From contig NC_014623.1 in NCBI RefSeq assembly GCF_000165485.1, positions 6,218,893 to 6,282,892 on the forward strand: a DNA stretch of 64,000 nt, read 5' to 3'. The translations under genes and the position numbers were made by a program. The first letter of the stretch is position 1, and the number at the start of each line of letters is the position of its first letter. The stretch comes from Stigmatella aurantiaca DW4/3-1. GTDB lineage: Bacteria; Myxococcota; Myxococcia; Myxococcales; Myxococcaceae. Shown here piece after piece: positions 30,771 to 41,540 of this stretch. Below the pieces are notes generated by a model that worked only from the letters and a program-made list of their open reading frames with translations, was not told where the DNA came from and ran no database searches.

Positions 30771-31247
30771 ATGCCCCTCGACAAACGCCTGATCGGCAGA
30801 ACCTACGGCCCCTTCACCTACACGCTGGGCGTGGAGAAGATGCGCGAGTTCACGCTCGCGGTGGGCGGCGGCCAGCCCGGCATCGGCTTTGGACCGGTGC
30901 CGGCCCACATCAGCCCGCTGCTGCTGGACGAGCAGGCGGCGAAGGCAGGCCCCTATGGGGACATCATCGCCTTCCCCTCGTTCGCCGTCGTCTTCGCCAT
31001 CCGGCCCTTCAGCGCCGCCATCGCGGATCCGGAACTCCAGGTGGACCTGCTGAAGCTGGTTCACGGTGAGCAGGAGCTGGAGTTCCTGGAGGTGATGCGG
31101 CCCGGAGACGTGCTCACCACCACCGGGCGCATCACGGACATCTACGAAAAGATGGGGAAGGACTTTCTCGTCGTCACCACCGAGTCCCACAACCCCGAGG
31201 GAACACCGGTGGTGAGAGGAGTCTGGACGGCCGTCATCCGCCGGTAG
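30771..31247 (+). CDS. FAS1-type MaoC N-terminal hotdog protein, probable partner subunit
   Basis: 158 residues. The sequence (YGPFTYTLGVEKMREFTLAVG, later LLKLVHGEQELEFLEVMRPGD) matches the MaoC_dehydrat_N group of hotdog proteins, which lack the hydratase-2 His/Asp dyad. It starts 3 bp after the catalytic-type subunit, implying obligatory co-expression. Most likely the substrate-binding half of a heterodimeric hydroxyacyl dehydratase. Confidence 0.85.
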   Translation: MPLDKRLIGRTYGPFTYTLGVEKMREFTLAVGGGQPGIGFGPVPAHISPLLLDEQAAKAGPYGDIIAFPSFAVVFAIRPFSAAIADPELQVDLLKLVHGEQELEFLEVMRPGDVLTTTGRITDIYEKMGKDFLVVTTESHNPEGTPVVRGVWTAVIRR

Positions 31248-31431
31248 GAACTTGCAGTTCCGCACTGCCCACAAAACGGGCGCACTGCGTTCTCGAAGTG
31301 ACACTGGCCCGGAAACGGGCCCTCCTCCCCTGGAGGCCTGGGCCTACGATGCGAGGAGGTGACCTGCCCGGGCCGGCTGCCACACGCCGTGGAAAGTAGA
31401 CCCAGGCCCCTTCCGACGAGGAATCCTGGAC

Positions 31432-32445
31432 ATGAAGCAAAGCCGCCGTGATCTCCTGAAACTCGCTGGAGCCGCCGCCATCGCGGGAAGTCTGGCCGAG
31501 AACCGCGCCGAAGCGGCACCGAAGAGCCCCTCGTCAGGCGGTATCCCCAAGCGTCCCCTGGGCAAGACGGGGGTCGAGGTCTCCTGCCTGGCGCTGGGGG
31601 GTCACCACATCGGCCGGCTCCCAGACGTGAAGGCCTCCAGCCGCCTCGTCCACCAGGCCATCGAGGCCGGCATCACCTTCATGGACAACGCCTGGGACTA
31701 CCATGACGGCCGCAGCGAGATGTGGATGGGCGAGGCGCTGAAGGATCGCCGGAACCAGGTGTTCCTGATGACCAAGTGCTGCAGCCACGGCCGGGACAAG
31801 CGCACCGCGCTGGAGCAACTCGATGCCTCGCTGCGCCGCCTGCAGACAGACCACCTGGACCTCTGGCAGATCCACGAGGTGGCCTGGGATGACGATCCGG
31901 AGAAGCATTTCATGAAGGACGGAGCGGTGGAGGCGCTCGCCCAGGCCAAGAAGGAAGGCAAGGTGCGCTTCATCGGATTCACCGGACACAAGTCCCCCGA
32001 GCTTCACCTGAAGATGCTCTCGCACGGCTTCCCCTTCGACACCGTGCAGATGCCCATCAACGCCTTCGACTCGCAGTTCCGCAGCTTCCAGAAGGAAGTG
32101 CTCCCGGAACTGGAGAAGCAGGGCATCGCGGGCATCGGCATGAAGTCGTTGAATGGCTCGGGTGCCCCCATTCAGCAGGGCCTGCTCACGGTGGAAGAAG
32201 CCCTGCGCTATGCGCTCAGCCAGCCCATCGCCGCGCTCGTCAGCGGCATCGACTCCGAAAAGGTGCTGCGCCAGAACCTGGCCATCGTCCAGCGCTTCAA
32301 GCCGATGACGGACGAGGAGAAGCAGGCGCTCGAGAAGCGCCTGGCGCCCAAGGCCCAGGACGGCGGGCTCGAGCTCTACAAGACGACCCGCAAGTTCGAA
32401 GGGGCCGTCGGCCGCGCCCAGCACGGCATGTCCGCCGACGGCTGA
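31432..32445 (+). CDS. Tat-exported aldo/keto reductase
   Basis: 337 residues. A twin-arginine signal (SRRDLLKLAGAAA) opens the protein. An AKR barrel follows with DNAWDYHDGRSE (catalytic Asp and Tyr), FLMTKCC (catalytic Lys) and DLWQIHEV (catalytic His). Export of a folded NADP(H)-binding reductase through Tat is unusual among AKRs but recurs in this subgroup. The substrate is unknown. It converges on a lipoprotein esterase with a 16-bp gap. Confidence 0.9.
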   Translation: MKQSRRDLLKLAGAAAIAGSLAENRAEAAPKSPSSGGIPKRPLGKTGVEVSCLALGGHHIGRLPDVKASSRLVHQAIEAGITFMDNAWDYHDGRSEMWMGEALKDRRNQVFLMTKCCSHGRDKRTALEQLDASLRRLQTDHLDLWQIHEVAWDDDPEKHFMKDGAVEALAQAKKEGKVRFIGFTGHKSPELHLKMLSHGFPFDTVQMPINAFDSQFRSFQKEVLPELEKQGIAGIGMKSLNGSGAPIQQGLLTVEEALRYALSQPIAALVSGIDSEKVLRQNLAIVQRFKPMTDEEKQALEKRLAPKAQDGGLELYKTTRKFEGAVGRAQHGMSADG

Positions 32446-32461
32446 TGGGAGCGGTGCGCAC

Positions 32462-33307
32462 CTATGGGTGCAAGGGCGTTGCCTCGGGCCCGAACCACCT
32501 GCGCAGCACCTGCGGTGAGACTGCACGGTAGATCGTGCTGTGGAGCAAATCCGGTCTGGGCTCGTACTGCCACGTCAGCCCAGCCGGTGCGCTTGAGCGA
32601 AGCGTTTCCGCCAAGCGCGCGGCGATGGGAGCGATGTTCTCTTCGTCGGCGGACGACCAATACAACACGTTGTGCAGGTCCGGCTGGGCCTTGAGCCGCT
32701 CGCCTGCCTTGTGCTCGATCTCCCCGCCGTTCCACCACAGGCTCGGACTCAGCGCGATATAGGTATCGAACAACTCCGGCTGAAGGAAGAACGTCTCCAC
32801 GATGAAGAGACCGGCCAGGGACTCTCCGATGATTCCGGTCTCGTCCGTGACGAGGTACCGGCGACGCACCTCTGGCATCAGCTCGTCACGGATGAAGCTT
32901 CGAAAGGCGGCCGAACCACCCACACGAGGGGCAATCTCTCGGTCACTGCCGATCTCGGTCGGACCGGTCATGTCGCGCCGACGCTCGGTGTTCTCGATGC
33001 CGACCACGATCAGCGGCCGCAACTCGCCGGCTCGGATCGCGGTATCGACCGTGGTGGCGATGTGCGGGAAGTCCTCCAGCAAGCCGCCATCGGGCATGTA
33101 CAGCACCGGATAGCGCCCGGCCCCTGCCGCGCTGTAGCCCGGCGGCGTATAGACATTGATGCGCCGGGTCTCCTGGAGGGCCGCGGACAAGAGGGTGAAG
33201 GACTGGTGCGGTGGCACCGGCTCAGGGGTGGGGACGGGACGGACCTGCGTGCAGGTGGTGCTCGCCACGAGCAGGAACAGGCCCGCCAGCGGAATCGATG
33301 ATCGCAT
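32462..33307 (-). CDS. esterase D-like alpha/beta hydrolase, probable lipoprotein
   Basis: 281 residues. Signal sequence with a lipobox-like end (FLLVASTTC). Esterase/Fes-like fold: VYTPPGYSAAGAGRYPVLYM, VVGIENTERRRDMT, nucleophile elbow GESLAGL, then FDTYIALSPSLWWN; the C-terminal His is in LLHSTIYRA. Relatives include siderophore-ester hydrolases and S-formylglutathione hydrolase-like enzymes. It is paralogous in its catalytic region to the esterase at 36263-37825. Confidence 0.85.
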   Translation of the reverse strand: MRSSIPLAGLFLLVASTTCTQVRPVPTPEPVPPHQSFTLLSAALQETRRINVYTPPGYSAAGAGRYPVLYMPDGGLLEDFPHIATTVDTAIRAGELRPLIVVGIENTERRRDMTGPTEIGSDREIAPRVGGSAAFRSFIRDELMPEVRRRYLVTDETGIIGESLAGLFIVETFFLQPELFDTYIALSPSLWWNGGEIEHKAGERLKAQPDLHNVLYWSSADEENIAPIAARLAETLRSSAPAGLTWQYEPRPDLLHSTIYRAVSPQVLRRWFGPEATPLHP

Positions 33308-33351
33308 TCCCCTACTCTACCGGCCCCACCCCTGGAGAGACCGCCGTCCTC

Positions 33352-35754
33352 TCAGGGGGAGAATTGGAAAAGCGCTGCCCGGATGCTGCTATCCCCGTCC
33401 TCGGGAAAGCCTTCCCCGAAGCCGTGGACGTACTGGCCCGTGAGCGAGATGCTCCGATCCGGCGCCACCGAGAGCCCGCGCGTCCAGACATATCCGCCAT
33501 CGGAGATCTGATGGCTCCAGCGGTGCTCTCCACAGGAGAGGCGGTACTTGGCCACGAAGATGCCCTCGAAAGGCCCTTGGCCGTCCCCCTGGGTGGTGCG
33601 CGGCCCCCCGCCAAAGTCGAGCGTTCCTCGGAAGGTCCCCATCACCACCACATCTCCCACCGGATCGATGGCCACGCCTCGCGCGAAGGTGGAGTGCTCA
33701 TTGCCCAGCCACCGCCACCAGCGGTCGCTTCCCGTCGGCTCCACCACGAGGAGAAACCCGCTGTACATCCCGGAGGAGTAGCCCTGCGCTGTACCGAGGC
33801 GAATCCATTGTGAAAAGGACCCTACCCCCGCGATGGTGCCGTCCGGTGCCACCGCGAGATCGAGAAAGCTGCGCTCGGCATAGGGGTATGAATCCGCGAG
33901 CACCCCTCGTGCCCAGGCCACCTGGCCCGAGGGAAGGAGCTTCAGCAGGAAGGGGGCAGCCGGGCTCTCGGGAAGCACCGTGGCGCCGAACGTCACCGTG
34001 CCCGAATAAGACCCTCCCACGACGAGTTCGCCAGAGGGGCCCACGGCGATGGCCTCGCCGCGCGCCGCGACCGTGACGGGAAAGCGCTTGTCCCAAACCT
34101 GTGTGCCCGTGGCGCCGAACTTGAAAACGAGCAGCGCGTGCGCCGGGGCCACGCCCGTATCCCCCACTGTGAACACCTGGCCCTCACCGTCGAACGCGAC
34201 GTTCCGCGGATAACCCTCCACGGGATGGGCCCACAGCAACGAGCCCTCGGGTGAGAACTTCGCCACGAACCCCCCCGCCGCGATCAGCCCTCCTCCCAGG
34301 TCCACGCCCGCGCTGGAATGGCCCACCACCGCCACGTGGCCCGTGGTGTCCACCGCCACGTCCGTGCCATTCACCCAGCTGCCCGGCGCACCGAAGCCTT
34401 TCGACCAGACATGGCTGCCGTCCGCGCCCAGCTTCACCAGGGCCATGTCGTTATCGGAAATGTCACCCGTGCCATGGTTGGGCAGCGCGCCCCCGCCAAA
34501 GTCCACGCTGCCATCGTAGTCCGCGATCACGACGCGCTGGCCCTGGGCGCCGGTAGCCACCCCCGTGGCGGACTGATACCCGGGCCCGCCCCACGACTGG
34601 CCCCCGAGAAAGGTGCCGCTCGCCGGGCTGTCGCCCGAGGAAGGCGTGCAGCTCACCCGGGCTGTCTTCACGACGAGTTGGGGGCGAAGGGCTGCATTCG
34701 GGTGCTGCCGGGAGGCGAAGGCCGCCCCATCCGTGCTCTCGGGCATCAGTCCGAAGGAGATGGCCCTTGCGCCCAGAAAGGCGCCGGTGACGTCCAGTTC
34801 GAGCCATCGCCCCTCTGAGATGGCCCCCGCGTTGGCCACGGGACCGCTCTCGACATACGGCTCGGAGGCCGCCTGGATGAACGTCTCGTCCCAGTCCACG
34901 GAGGTGGTCCACACCGCTGGGCCGTTGGAAGAGCCCTTGAGCACGAACAGGCGCAGCTTGGCGCTCACCACATCCCCGGTCAGCACCGAGAGGTCGAAGC
35001 GCAGGTAGCTCTCCATCTGACTGGGAGCGTCATCCACGCGCAGCTCCTCGGTGTTGAAGTTGGCGTACTCCTGAGCGTTGTCCGTGTATGCATCCGCCAC
35101 AGCCCCCAGGGTGCGCGTCTCGGGGGCTGTCCCCGCATCCAGCGTCACCACCAGCTCGGGCTTGCGATCCACCGCCTCGCGGGAGCGGAAATCGGCCCCA
35201 TCGGTGCCGGTGGGAATGAGCGCGAGCGAGACGGTGCCGTTGCCACTGACGAGGGGCGTCACATCCAGCTCTACCCAGGCGTTGAGCGGCACCGCCCCGG
35301 CCGTCACCACCACCGCGCCCTGGCGCGAAGGCCGGGAAGCCCAGGTCACCGAGCCCTCATTCCAGGCAGGGGCCGCCGCATAGACAGCGGGCCCGTGGGA
35401 CGACGGGTTGGTGCTGAACAGGCGCAGCTTCGCGCTCACCACGGGCTGGGTCAGTCCTGCCAGGGTGAAGCGCAGGTACGTCTCGCTCCGCGGAGAGCCG
35501 TCCACTTCGAGCACCTGCGCACTGCCAAAGTTCGCGGTGGGCTGGGCCTCTTGCACGTGCGCATCGGCCTGGGGGGTGAAGCGCAGCGTACTCCCCACCC
35601 CACTGCCCACGTCCTCTGGCAGGGCGCGAGCGTTCGGTGACTCGAACCCGGCACCTTCCAACGGCTCGCTTTCCGGGCCAGAAACCCCACATGCCAACGC
35701 TGTTCCCAGGAGAGCCGTGATCAGGCCCACCCTTCCCCCGTCCCACGCTCGCAT
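33352..35754 (-). CDS. DNRLRE-domain lipoprotein with C-terminal beta-propeller-like repeats
   Basis: 800 residues from the ATG at 35754, which has GGAGG 8 nt upstream and gives a compact lipoprotein signal (LITALLGTALACG). An ATG at 35769 is an alternative. Two DNRLRE-type domains (about 45-210 and 215-370) share the YLRFxLxxLxxxVVSAKLRLF core. From about 390 onward there are repeats with DxxGxVxVxG and FGGGxL cores, as in SBBP or propeller proteins. Likely a large outer-membrane or surface adhesin-like protein. No catalytic motif is apparent. Confidence 0.8.
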   Translation of the reverse strand: MRAWDGGRVGLITALLGTALACGVSGPESEPLEGAGFESPNARALPEDVGSGVGSTLRFTPQADAHVQEAQPTANFGSAQVLEVDGSPRSETYLRFTLAGLTQPVVSAKLRLFSTNPSSHGPAVYAAAPAWNEGSVTWASRPSRQGAVVVTAGAVPLNAWVELDVTPLVSGNGTVSLALIPTGTDGADFRSREAVDRKPELVVTLDAGTAPETRTLGAVADAYTDNAQEYANFNTEELRVDDAPSQMESYLRFDLSVLTGDVVSAKLRLFVLKGSSNGPAVWTTSVDWDETFIQAASEPYVESGPVANAGAISEGRWLELDVTGAFLGARAISFGLMPESTDGAAFASRQHPNAALRPQLVVKTARVSCTPSSGDSPASGTFLGGQSWGGPGYQSATGVATGAQGQRVVIADYDGSVDFGGGALPNHGTGDISDNDMALVKLGADGSHVWSKGFGAPGSWVNGTDVAVDTTGHVAVVGHSSAGVDLGGGLIAAGGFVAKFSPEGSLLWAHPVEGYPRNVAFDGEGQVFTVGDTGVAPAHALLVFKFGATGTQVWDKRFPVTVAARGEAIAVGPSGELVVGGSYSGTVTFGATVLPESPAAPFLLKLLPSGQVAWARGVLADSYPYAERSFLDLAVAPDGTIAGVGSFSQWIRLGTAQGYSSGMYSGFLLVVEPTGSDRWWRWLGNEHSTFARGVAIDPVGDVVVMGTFRGTLDFGGGPRTTQGDGQGPFEGIFVAKYRLSCGEHRWSHQISDGGYVWTRGLSVAPDRSISLTGQYVHGFGEGFPEDGDSSIRAALFQFSP

Positions 35755-36046
35755 GTCGGAATCCTCCATGGCTTCTCCGTGAATAAGCCCCCATGTGGGC
35801 TGATTCACGGAGGCAATGGCTGCCCAGACGTGCAGCGGGAGTGCCATGTCCCAAACGATGAAAGGTGGAAAGCCCCAGGCCCGCGCAGGGAACAAAACTG
35901 CCCAGGGAGAGCAAGGGACACGGGTGCCAAGACCCTGGCTGTCCCCAGGCTTCCCCGGGACGGACGGTTCCACCCGAGTAGGCGGCCGGGCACACCGCCC
36001 GGTGAAGGGCCTTGCCCGAAGCGAGAAGGCGCCCAACCCTCAGGGC

Positions 36047-36202
36047 ATGAACCTACTCGTCATTCTCCTGGTCCTGGCGCTGTTGTTTGGTGGAGTCGGC
36101 CTCTTTGTCGAGGGGCTCAAATGGCTGCTCATCATCTCGGCAGCCCTGTTCGTCGCGAGCCTTGTCAGCGGCGCGATGAGCCGTGGCCGCTTGCGAGCAT
36201 AG
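36047..36202 (+). CDS. small two-helix hydrophobic protein
   Basis: 51 residues from the ATG at 36047 (MNLLVILLVLALLFGGVG). Two hydrophobic helices are joined by VEGLKWL and end in a short Arg-rich tail (SRGRLRA). It resembles the tiny hydrophobic membrane proteins common in actinobacteria and myxobacteria. Role unknown. It lies in the divergent gap upstream of the DNRLRE lipoprotein gene. Confidence 0.6.
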   Translation: MNLLVILLVLALLFGGVGLFVEGLKWLLIISAALFVASLVSGAMSRGRLRA

Positions 36203-36212
36203 AGCCGCACCC

Positions 36213-36252
36213 AAAAGAAAGAGGCGGGAGCCTCTGGGTCCATGAGACCCAG
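36213..36252 (-). terminator. double-hairpin terminator for the lipoprotein esterase (minus strand)
   Basis: Read on the minus strand, a 7-bp stem (36246-36252 with 36234-36240, CTGGGTC/GACCCAG) is followed by a 5-bp GC stem with a 4-nt loop (36221-36234) and a T-rich tail (36213-36220). It sits just downstream of the esterase stop at 36263. Confidence 0.75.
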
Positions 36253-36262
36253 GGGTTCTCAC

Positions 36263-37825
36263 TCAGGGCGTCAGGGGCGGTTCTGGGTACAGGAACTGGA
36301 GGATGTCGTCGAAACGGGCGGCCCAGTCTCTCTCGTTGTGCCGGCCCCCCTCGATGACGGTGTATTTCAGGTCGGTGCCTTCCGCCCATCCCTTGCGCAC
36401 CAAGGCATCGCGCAGGGCCTGGGCATCCTCGACCGTCTCTGTCTCCTCCTGCGAGCTGTCTCCCTCCTCCGTGCCGATGTCTTCCCAGATTCGCAAGGGA
36501 AGCTTCGCGGGCAGGGCATCGACCCGAGCGACAATGTCCTGGTCCGCCCACCACACGGAAGGTGAGACGACCCCCAGCCGGGTGAAGGTGCCGGGGTATT
36601 TCATCCCCAGGTACAGGGACACCAAGCCCCCCAGCGAGGAGCCCGCGAGCCCCGTGTACTGCCCTTCGGGCTTGGTGCGGTAGGTGTTGTCGATCTGCGG
36701 TTTCAACTGCTCGACGAGAAACTGGCCATATGCATCCGCCTGCCCTCCCTCTTCATAGTTGGGTAGATCGGGCACCGGGGTGTACTCGGCAATGCGGTCC
36801 GCGGTGTTGTAGATGCCGACGATGATCAGCGGCTCCACCAGACCCTCCTGAACGAGCCGCTGCGCCGTCTCGTCCACCCCCCACTCGCCCGCGAAGGAGG
36901 TGGACGCATCCATGAGGTTCTGGCCGTCGTGCATGTACAGCACCGGGTAGCGGCGCGTGGGGTTGTCCTCGTACCCGGGCGGCAACCAGATGATGACTTT
37001 GCGCGGCTTCAGGGCGCTGTTGGCCGGCGTCACATCCAGGTACTGGATGTTCCCGGTGAGCACCGGCGGGGGCGGCGGAGTGGCATCCCAGCGTTCCACC
37101 GTGATGAAGACACGCTCGAACCCACCTCCTGTCTTGAAAGTGCGGTTGTCGATGTCCTGTCCCTCGGCGTTCTTCTCCACCGTCTCCCATGAGCCGCGCG
37201 TCACCTTGAACTCGAGTGGTGTTTCCGGGGCAAAGGACAGCGTGATGGCATAGCTGCTGTTCACCGCCTTGTAGAGCTTCACCTTCCCCGGGTCCCACGG
37301 TCCCAGTTCCGGCTGGTTGCCCGGCAGATAGAGGGAGTCGTCAGGAGACGTGTTTTCCGGCACCGCCACCACGAAGACCGTCTGGGGTTGGGTGACACCA
37401 GAGGGCGGCCCCCAGCGCTCCACGGAGAAGCCCACGTTCTCTTCGTTCTCCCGCAAAGTGACGGTCCGCGCGGGAACCGCCTGGCCCACCGCATCGAGGG
37501 CCACCTGCGCGGTGGGAGCGCTCATCCGCACGCTGTAGGTGAGCTCTTGGGACTTGGGCAGACGCGTCTTGATCGAAAAGACCCGGCCCCCCTGGTAGAC
37601 GAGCTCCAACCCCTGTCCAGAAGGGCCGCTGAGCCCCGGGTCGGTCCCCTGAAGCAGGAGGACAGCATCCACGGGTGTTTCCGGGGGGACCGTCACATCG
37701 AACTGAACATCCGAGACGGGCTGTTCCGCCGGGGGCGGAGGCGGCGACGAGGAGTCACACCCCACCACCGCCGTCAGGGCAAGCAGCAGGAGAAACGGCA
37801 ACCGAGAGCGAGGCAGAGGTCCCAT
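36263..37825 (-). CDS. lipoprotein esterase with N-terminal starch-binding-like domains
   Basis: 520 residues. Lipobox LTAVVGC then a proline linker. Two immunoglobulin-like, CBM20-like segments (about 38-135 and 145-245; the second has YLPGNQPELGPWDPGKVKLY) precede an esterase D-like hydrolase (about 255-515) with VIIWLPPGYEDNPTRRYPVL, nucleophile elbow GSSLGGL and C-terminal His in EGGRHNERDW. It may hydrolyse acyl or feruloyl-type esters on a polysaccharide held by the N-terminal domains; that is inference. Terminated by a double hairpin. Confidence 0.83.
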   Translation of the reverse strand: MGPLPRSRLPFLLLLALTAVVGCDSSSPPPPPAEQPVSDVQFDVTVPPETPVDAVLLLQGTDPGLSGPSGQGLELVYQGGRVFSIKTRLPKSQELTYSVRMSAPTAQVALDAVGQAVPARTVTLRENEENVGFSVERWGPPSGVTQPQTVFVVAVPENTSPDDSLYLPGNQPELGPWDPGKVKLYKAVNSSYAITLSFAPETPLEFKVTRGSWETVEKNAEGQDIDNRTFKTGGGFERVFITVERWDATPPPPPVLTGNIQYLDVTPANSALKPRKVIIWLPPGYEDNPTRRYPVLYMHDGQNLMDASTSFAGEWGVDETAQRLVQEGLVEPLIIVGIYNTADRIAEYTPVPDLPNYEEGGQADAYGQFLVEQLKPQIDNTYRTKPEGQYTGLAGSSLGGLVSLYLGMKYPGTFTRLGVVSPSVWWADQDIVARVDALPAKLPLRIWEDIGTEEGDSSQEETETVEDAQALRDALVRKGWAEGTDLKYTVIEGGRHNERDWAARFDDILQFLYPEPPLTP

Positions 37826-37842
37826 GCGGGGACCATTATGGC

Positions 37843-38802
37843 TCAGAACGGCCAGCGTGCCTTGCGCAGCAGGGCGCTGGCCTCGGCGTTCTTCGGGTCC
37901 AGCTTCAACACCTCCTCCAAGTGGCGCTTGGCGATGTTGCCGGCCTTCCCATCCAGAAGAATCTGGGCCAGCAGCAGCCGCTGCGGGATGCGGTCAGGGG
38001 CCAGCTCGACCGCCCGCTGCGCGTGGACGCGCTGCTCGTTCCAGTCCGCCCCGAGCGCGCGGGAGACCCGGGCCGCCCGGAAGGCGGCCTCGGCGTGCTG
38101 GGGATCCAAGGAGCAGGCCTTCCGGTAGAACTCCAGGGCCGAGGGGAGGTTCTGCTGTTTCTCCGCCTCCAGCCCTTGCTCGAAATCCCGCTTCCCCCGC
38201 TGCGCCTCGTTCCGCCTTCGGACTTCCCCCAGCAACGTGGACGCCTCGCGGTTCTTCGAGTCCACCGCCAGTGCCTGATTCAGGTCCTTGGTGGCCTGCT
38301 CGAAGTCTCCCCGATCCAGGGCCGCCTTGCCCCGTGTCAGGAGTTCGGTGAGACGGTGAGTGCGTGCCAGATAGGGGTGGCGGGTGAGCCGGGACTGACG
38401 TTCGGCCCGCCGCTCTTCGTCCTGCGGCGAGGGGGGGGCCGCAGGGGACGGGGTGGGAGGAGCAGACGGCGGACGGACGGACGGGGCCGGTGGGGTACCG
38501 GACAACTGGGGGTGTTCCCGGAGGTAGGCCGCGCGGCGCTCGGGCTGGGTGAGCACGGTGTGGGCCTCGGACACACGCCGGAAGATGCGCTCGATGCGCG
38601 CCCGGAAAGAGCCCAGGTTCTTCCCGCCGAAACGGTCCGGATGGTAGCGCTTCGACAGCTCGAGGAACGCCCGCTTCACCTCATCGATGGATGCCCCTGG
38701 ACGCAGCCCGAGCTGGGTGAAGTAGTCCTGTCCCTCCTGCTTCCGCTCGAACTCGATGATGTCTCTCTGGAGTTCGGGCTCGAGGTCCACCAGCTCAGGC
38801 AT
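37843..38802 (-). CDS. J-domain protein with TPR-like repeats
   Basis: 319 residues from the ATG at 38802; a GTG at 38826 would add eight residues. The J domain (about 25-95) has the HPD motif in KRYHPDRFGG. A Pro-rich linker (about 105-135) leads to TPR-like repeats (about 160-300, including ALDRGDFEQATKDLNQAL and SALEFYRKACSLDPQHAEA). Such J/TPR proteins recruit DnaK to clients held by the TPR part. It ends 17 bp after the esterase start. Confidence 0.85.
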   Translation of the reverse strand: MPELVDLEPELQRDIIEFERKQEGQDYFTQLGLRPGASIDEVKRAFLELSKRYHPDRFGGKNLGSFRARIERIFRRVSEAHTVLTQPERRAAYLREHPQLSGTPPAPSVRPPSAPPTPSPAAPPSPQDEERRAERQSRLTRHPYLARTHRLTELLTRGKAALDRGDFEQATKDLNQALAVDSKNREASTLLGEVRRRNEAQRGKRDFEQGLEAEKQQNLPSALEFYRKACSLDPQHAEAAFRAARVSRALGADWNEQRVHAQRAVELAPDRIPQRLLLAQILLDGKAGNIAKRHLEEVLKLDPKNAEASALLRKARWPF

Positions 38803-38842
38803 CTCCACATCTCCTCTGAGGGGCACACGGCCCCGGTCTGGG

Positions 38843-40108
38843 TCAGGCGGGGGTCAGGACCCGTTCGAGGATGCGCAGCCCCTCGTCCAGCTCATCCCGG
38901 GTGACGGTGAAGGCGGGCGCGAAGCGAAGGGTCTTGTCACCCGCGGCGTTCAACAGCAAGCCCTGTTCCCGGCACCGGGTGATGATGGGTGCCACCTCCT
39001 GGTTGAGCTCGATGCCAATGAGCAGCCCCCGGCCGCGCACCTCTTGAATGAGCGTGGGCAACCGGGCCTGGAGCTCACGGCCACGGGCCATGAGGTACTC
39101 GCCCTTCTCCGTCACCTCGCGGAGCATCTGCGGCTCGCGGATGAGACGAACCACGACGTTGGCGGCGGTCGCCGACACGAGGTTGCCACCAAACGTCGAG
39201 CCATGTGTGCCGGACGGAAGGCTCTTGCCCACCGCTTCCGAACAGAGCATCGCCCCGATGGGCAGCCCGTTGCCGAGCGCCTTCGCCAGGCTGATGGCAT
39301 CGGGCTGGATGCCGTCGTGCTGGAAGGCGAAGAGCTTGCCGGTGCGGCCCATGCCCGTCTGCACCTCGTCCACGAGCAGCAGAATCCCCTGCTCGTCACA
39401 CAGCGCGCGCAGGGCCTTGAGGAAGCCGGTGGGCGCCGCACGCACCCCTCCCTCTCCCTGGACGGGCTCCACCAGGATGGCGGCGGTCTGAGGGCCCACC
39501 TTCTGGCGCACCGCCTCCAGGTCCCCGTACGGGGCGTGGAGGAAGCCCGCGGGCAGCGGCTCGAAGCCCTTCTGGTACTTGGACTGACCGGTGGCGGTGA
39601 CGGTGGCCAGCGTGCGGCCGTGGAACGAGTTCTCGAAGGTGAGAACCTCGAAACGCTCGGGTGTCCCGCGGTCCTTCATCACCCGGCGCGCCAGCTTGAT
39701 GAGCGCCTCGTTGGCCTCCGCCCCCGAGTTGCAGAAGAAGGCTCGCGGCAACCCCGAGAGCGCGGTGAGCTGGGCGGCCAGCTCAATCTGCGGCTCCGAG
39801 TAGAAGGCATTGGAGACGTGCCACAGGGTCTCCACCTGCGCCTTCACGGCGGCGACGATCTCGGGGTGGCAGTGCCCGAGCGCACACGTGGCGATTCCGC
39901 CCAGCAGGTCCAGGTACTGGCGTCCATCGGCATCCCAGACCCGCGAGCCCCGGCCCCGGACCAAGACGATGGGCTGCTGCTTGTAGTTCTGCAGCAGGTG
40001 GGCCTTGGCCTTGTCGATCCACGCTCCGCTCGGGGCCTGCGAGGAAGTCGGCGCCGGAAGGGCGGGGGTGAGATCGGTCTTGGGAGTCTGCAAGTCGGTT
40101 CCTCTCAT
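38843..40108 (-). CDS. argD: acetylornithine/class III aminotransferase
   Basis: 421 residues. PLP class III aminotransferase with LDLLGGIATCALGHCHPEI, NSGAEANEALIKLARR, NSFHGRTLATVTATGQ, LLLVDEVQTGMGRTG and the PLP lysine in SLAKALGNGLPIGA. These fit acetylornithine aminotransferase of arginine synthesis, which often also serves succinyl-diaminopimelate. No other arg genes are adjacent, so the symbol rests on sequence alone. The first 30 residues are a variable extension. Confidence 0.87.
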   Translation of the reverse strand: MRGTDLQTPKTDLTPALPAPTSSQAPSGAWIDKAKAHLLQNYKQQPIVLVRGRGSRVWDADGRQYLDLLGGIATCALGHCHPEIVAAVKAQVETLWHVSNAFYSEPQIELAAQLTALSGLPRAFFCNSGAEANEALIKLARRVMKDRGTPERFEVLTFENSFHGRTLATVTATGQSKYQKGFEPLPAGFLHAPYGDLEAVRQKVGPQTAAILVEPVQGEGGVRAAPTGFLKALRALCDEQGILLLVDEVQTGMGRTGKLFAFQHDGIQPDAISLAKALGNGLPIGAMLCSEAVGKSLPSGTHGSTFGGNLVSATAANVVVRLIREPQMLREVTEKGEYLMARGRELQARLPTLIQEVRGRGLLIGIELNQEVAPIITRCREQGLLLNAAGDKTLRFAPAFTVTRDELDEGLRILERVLTPA

Positions 40109-40131
40109 GGGGCAGCGCGAAGCCGCCTAGG

Positions 40132-41529
<1,398 letters not shown>

Positions 41530-41540
41530 GGGCAGGGCTC

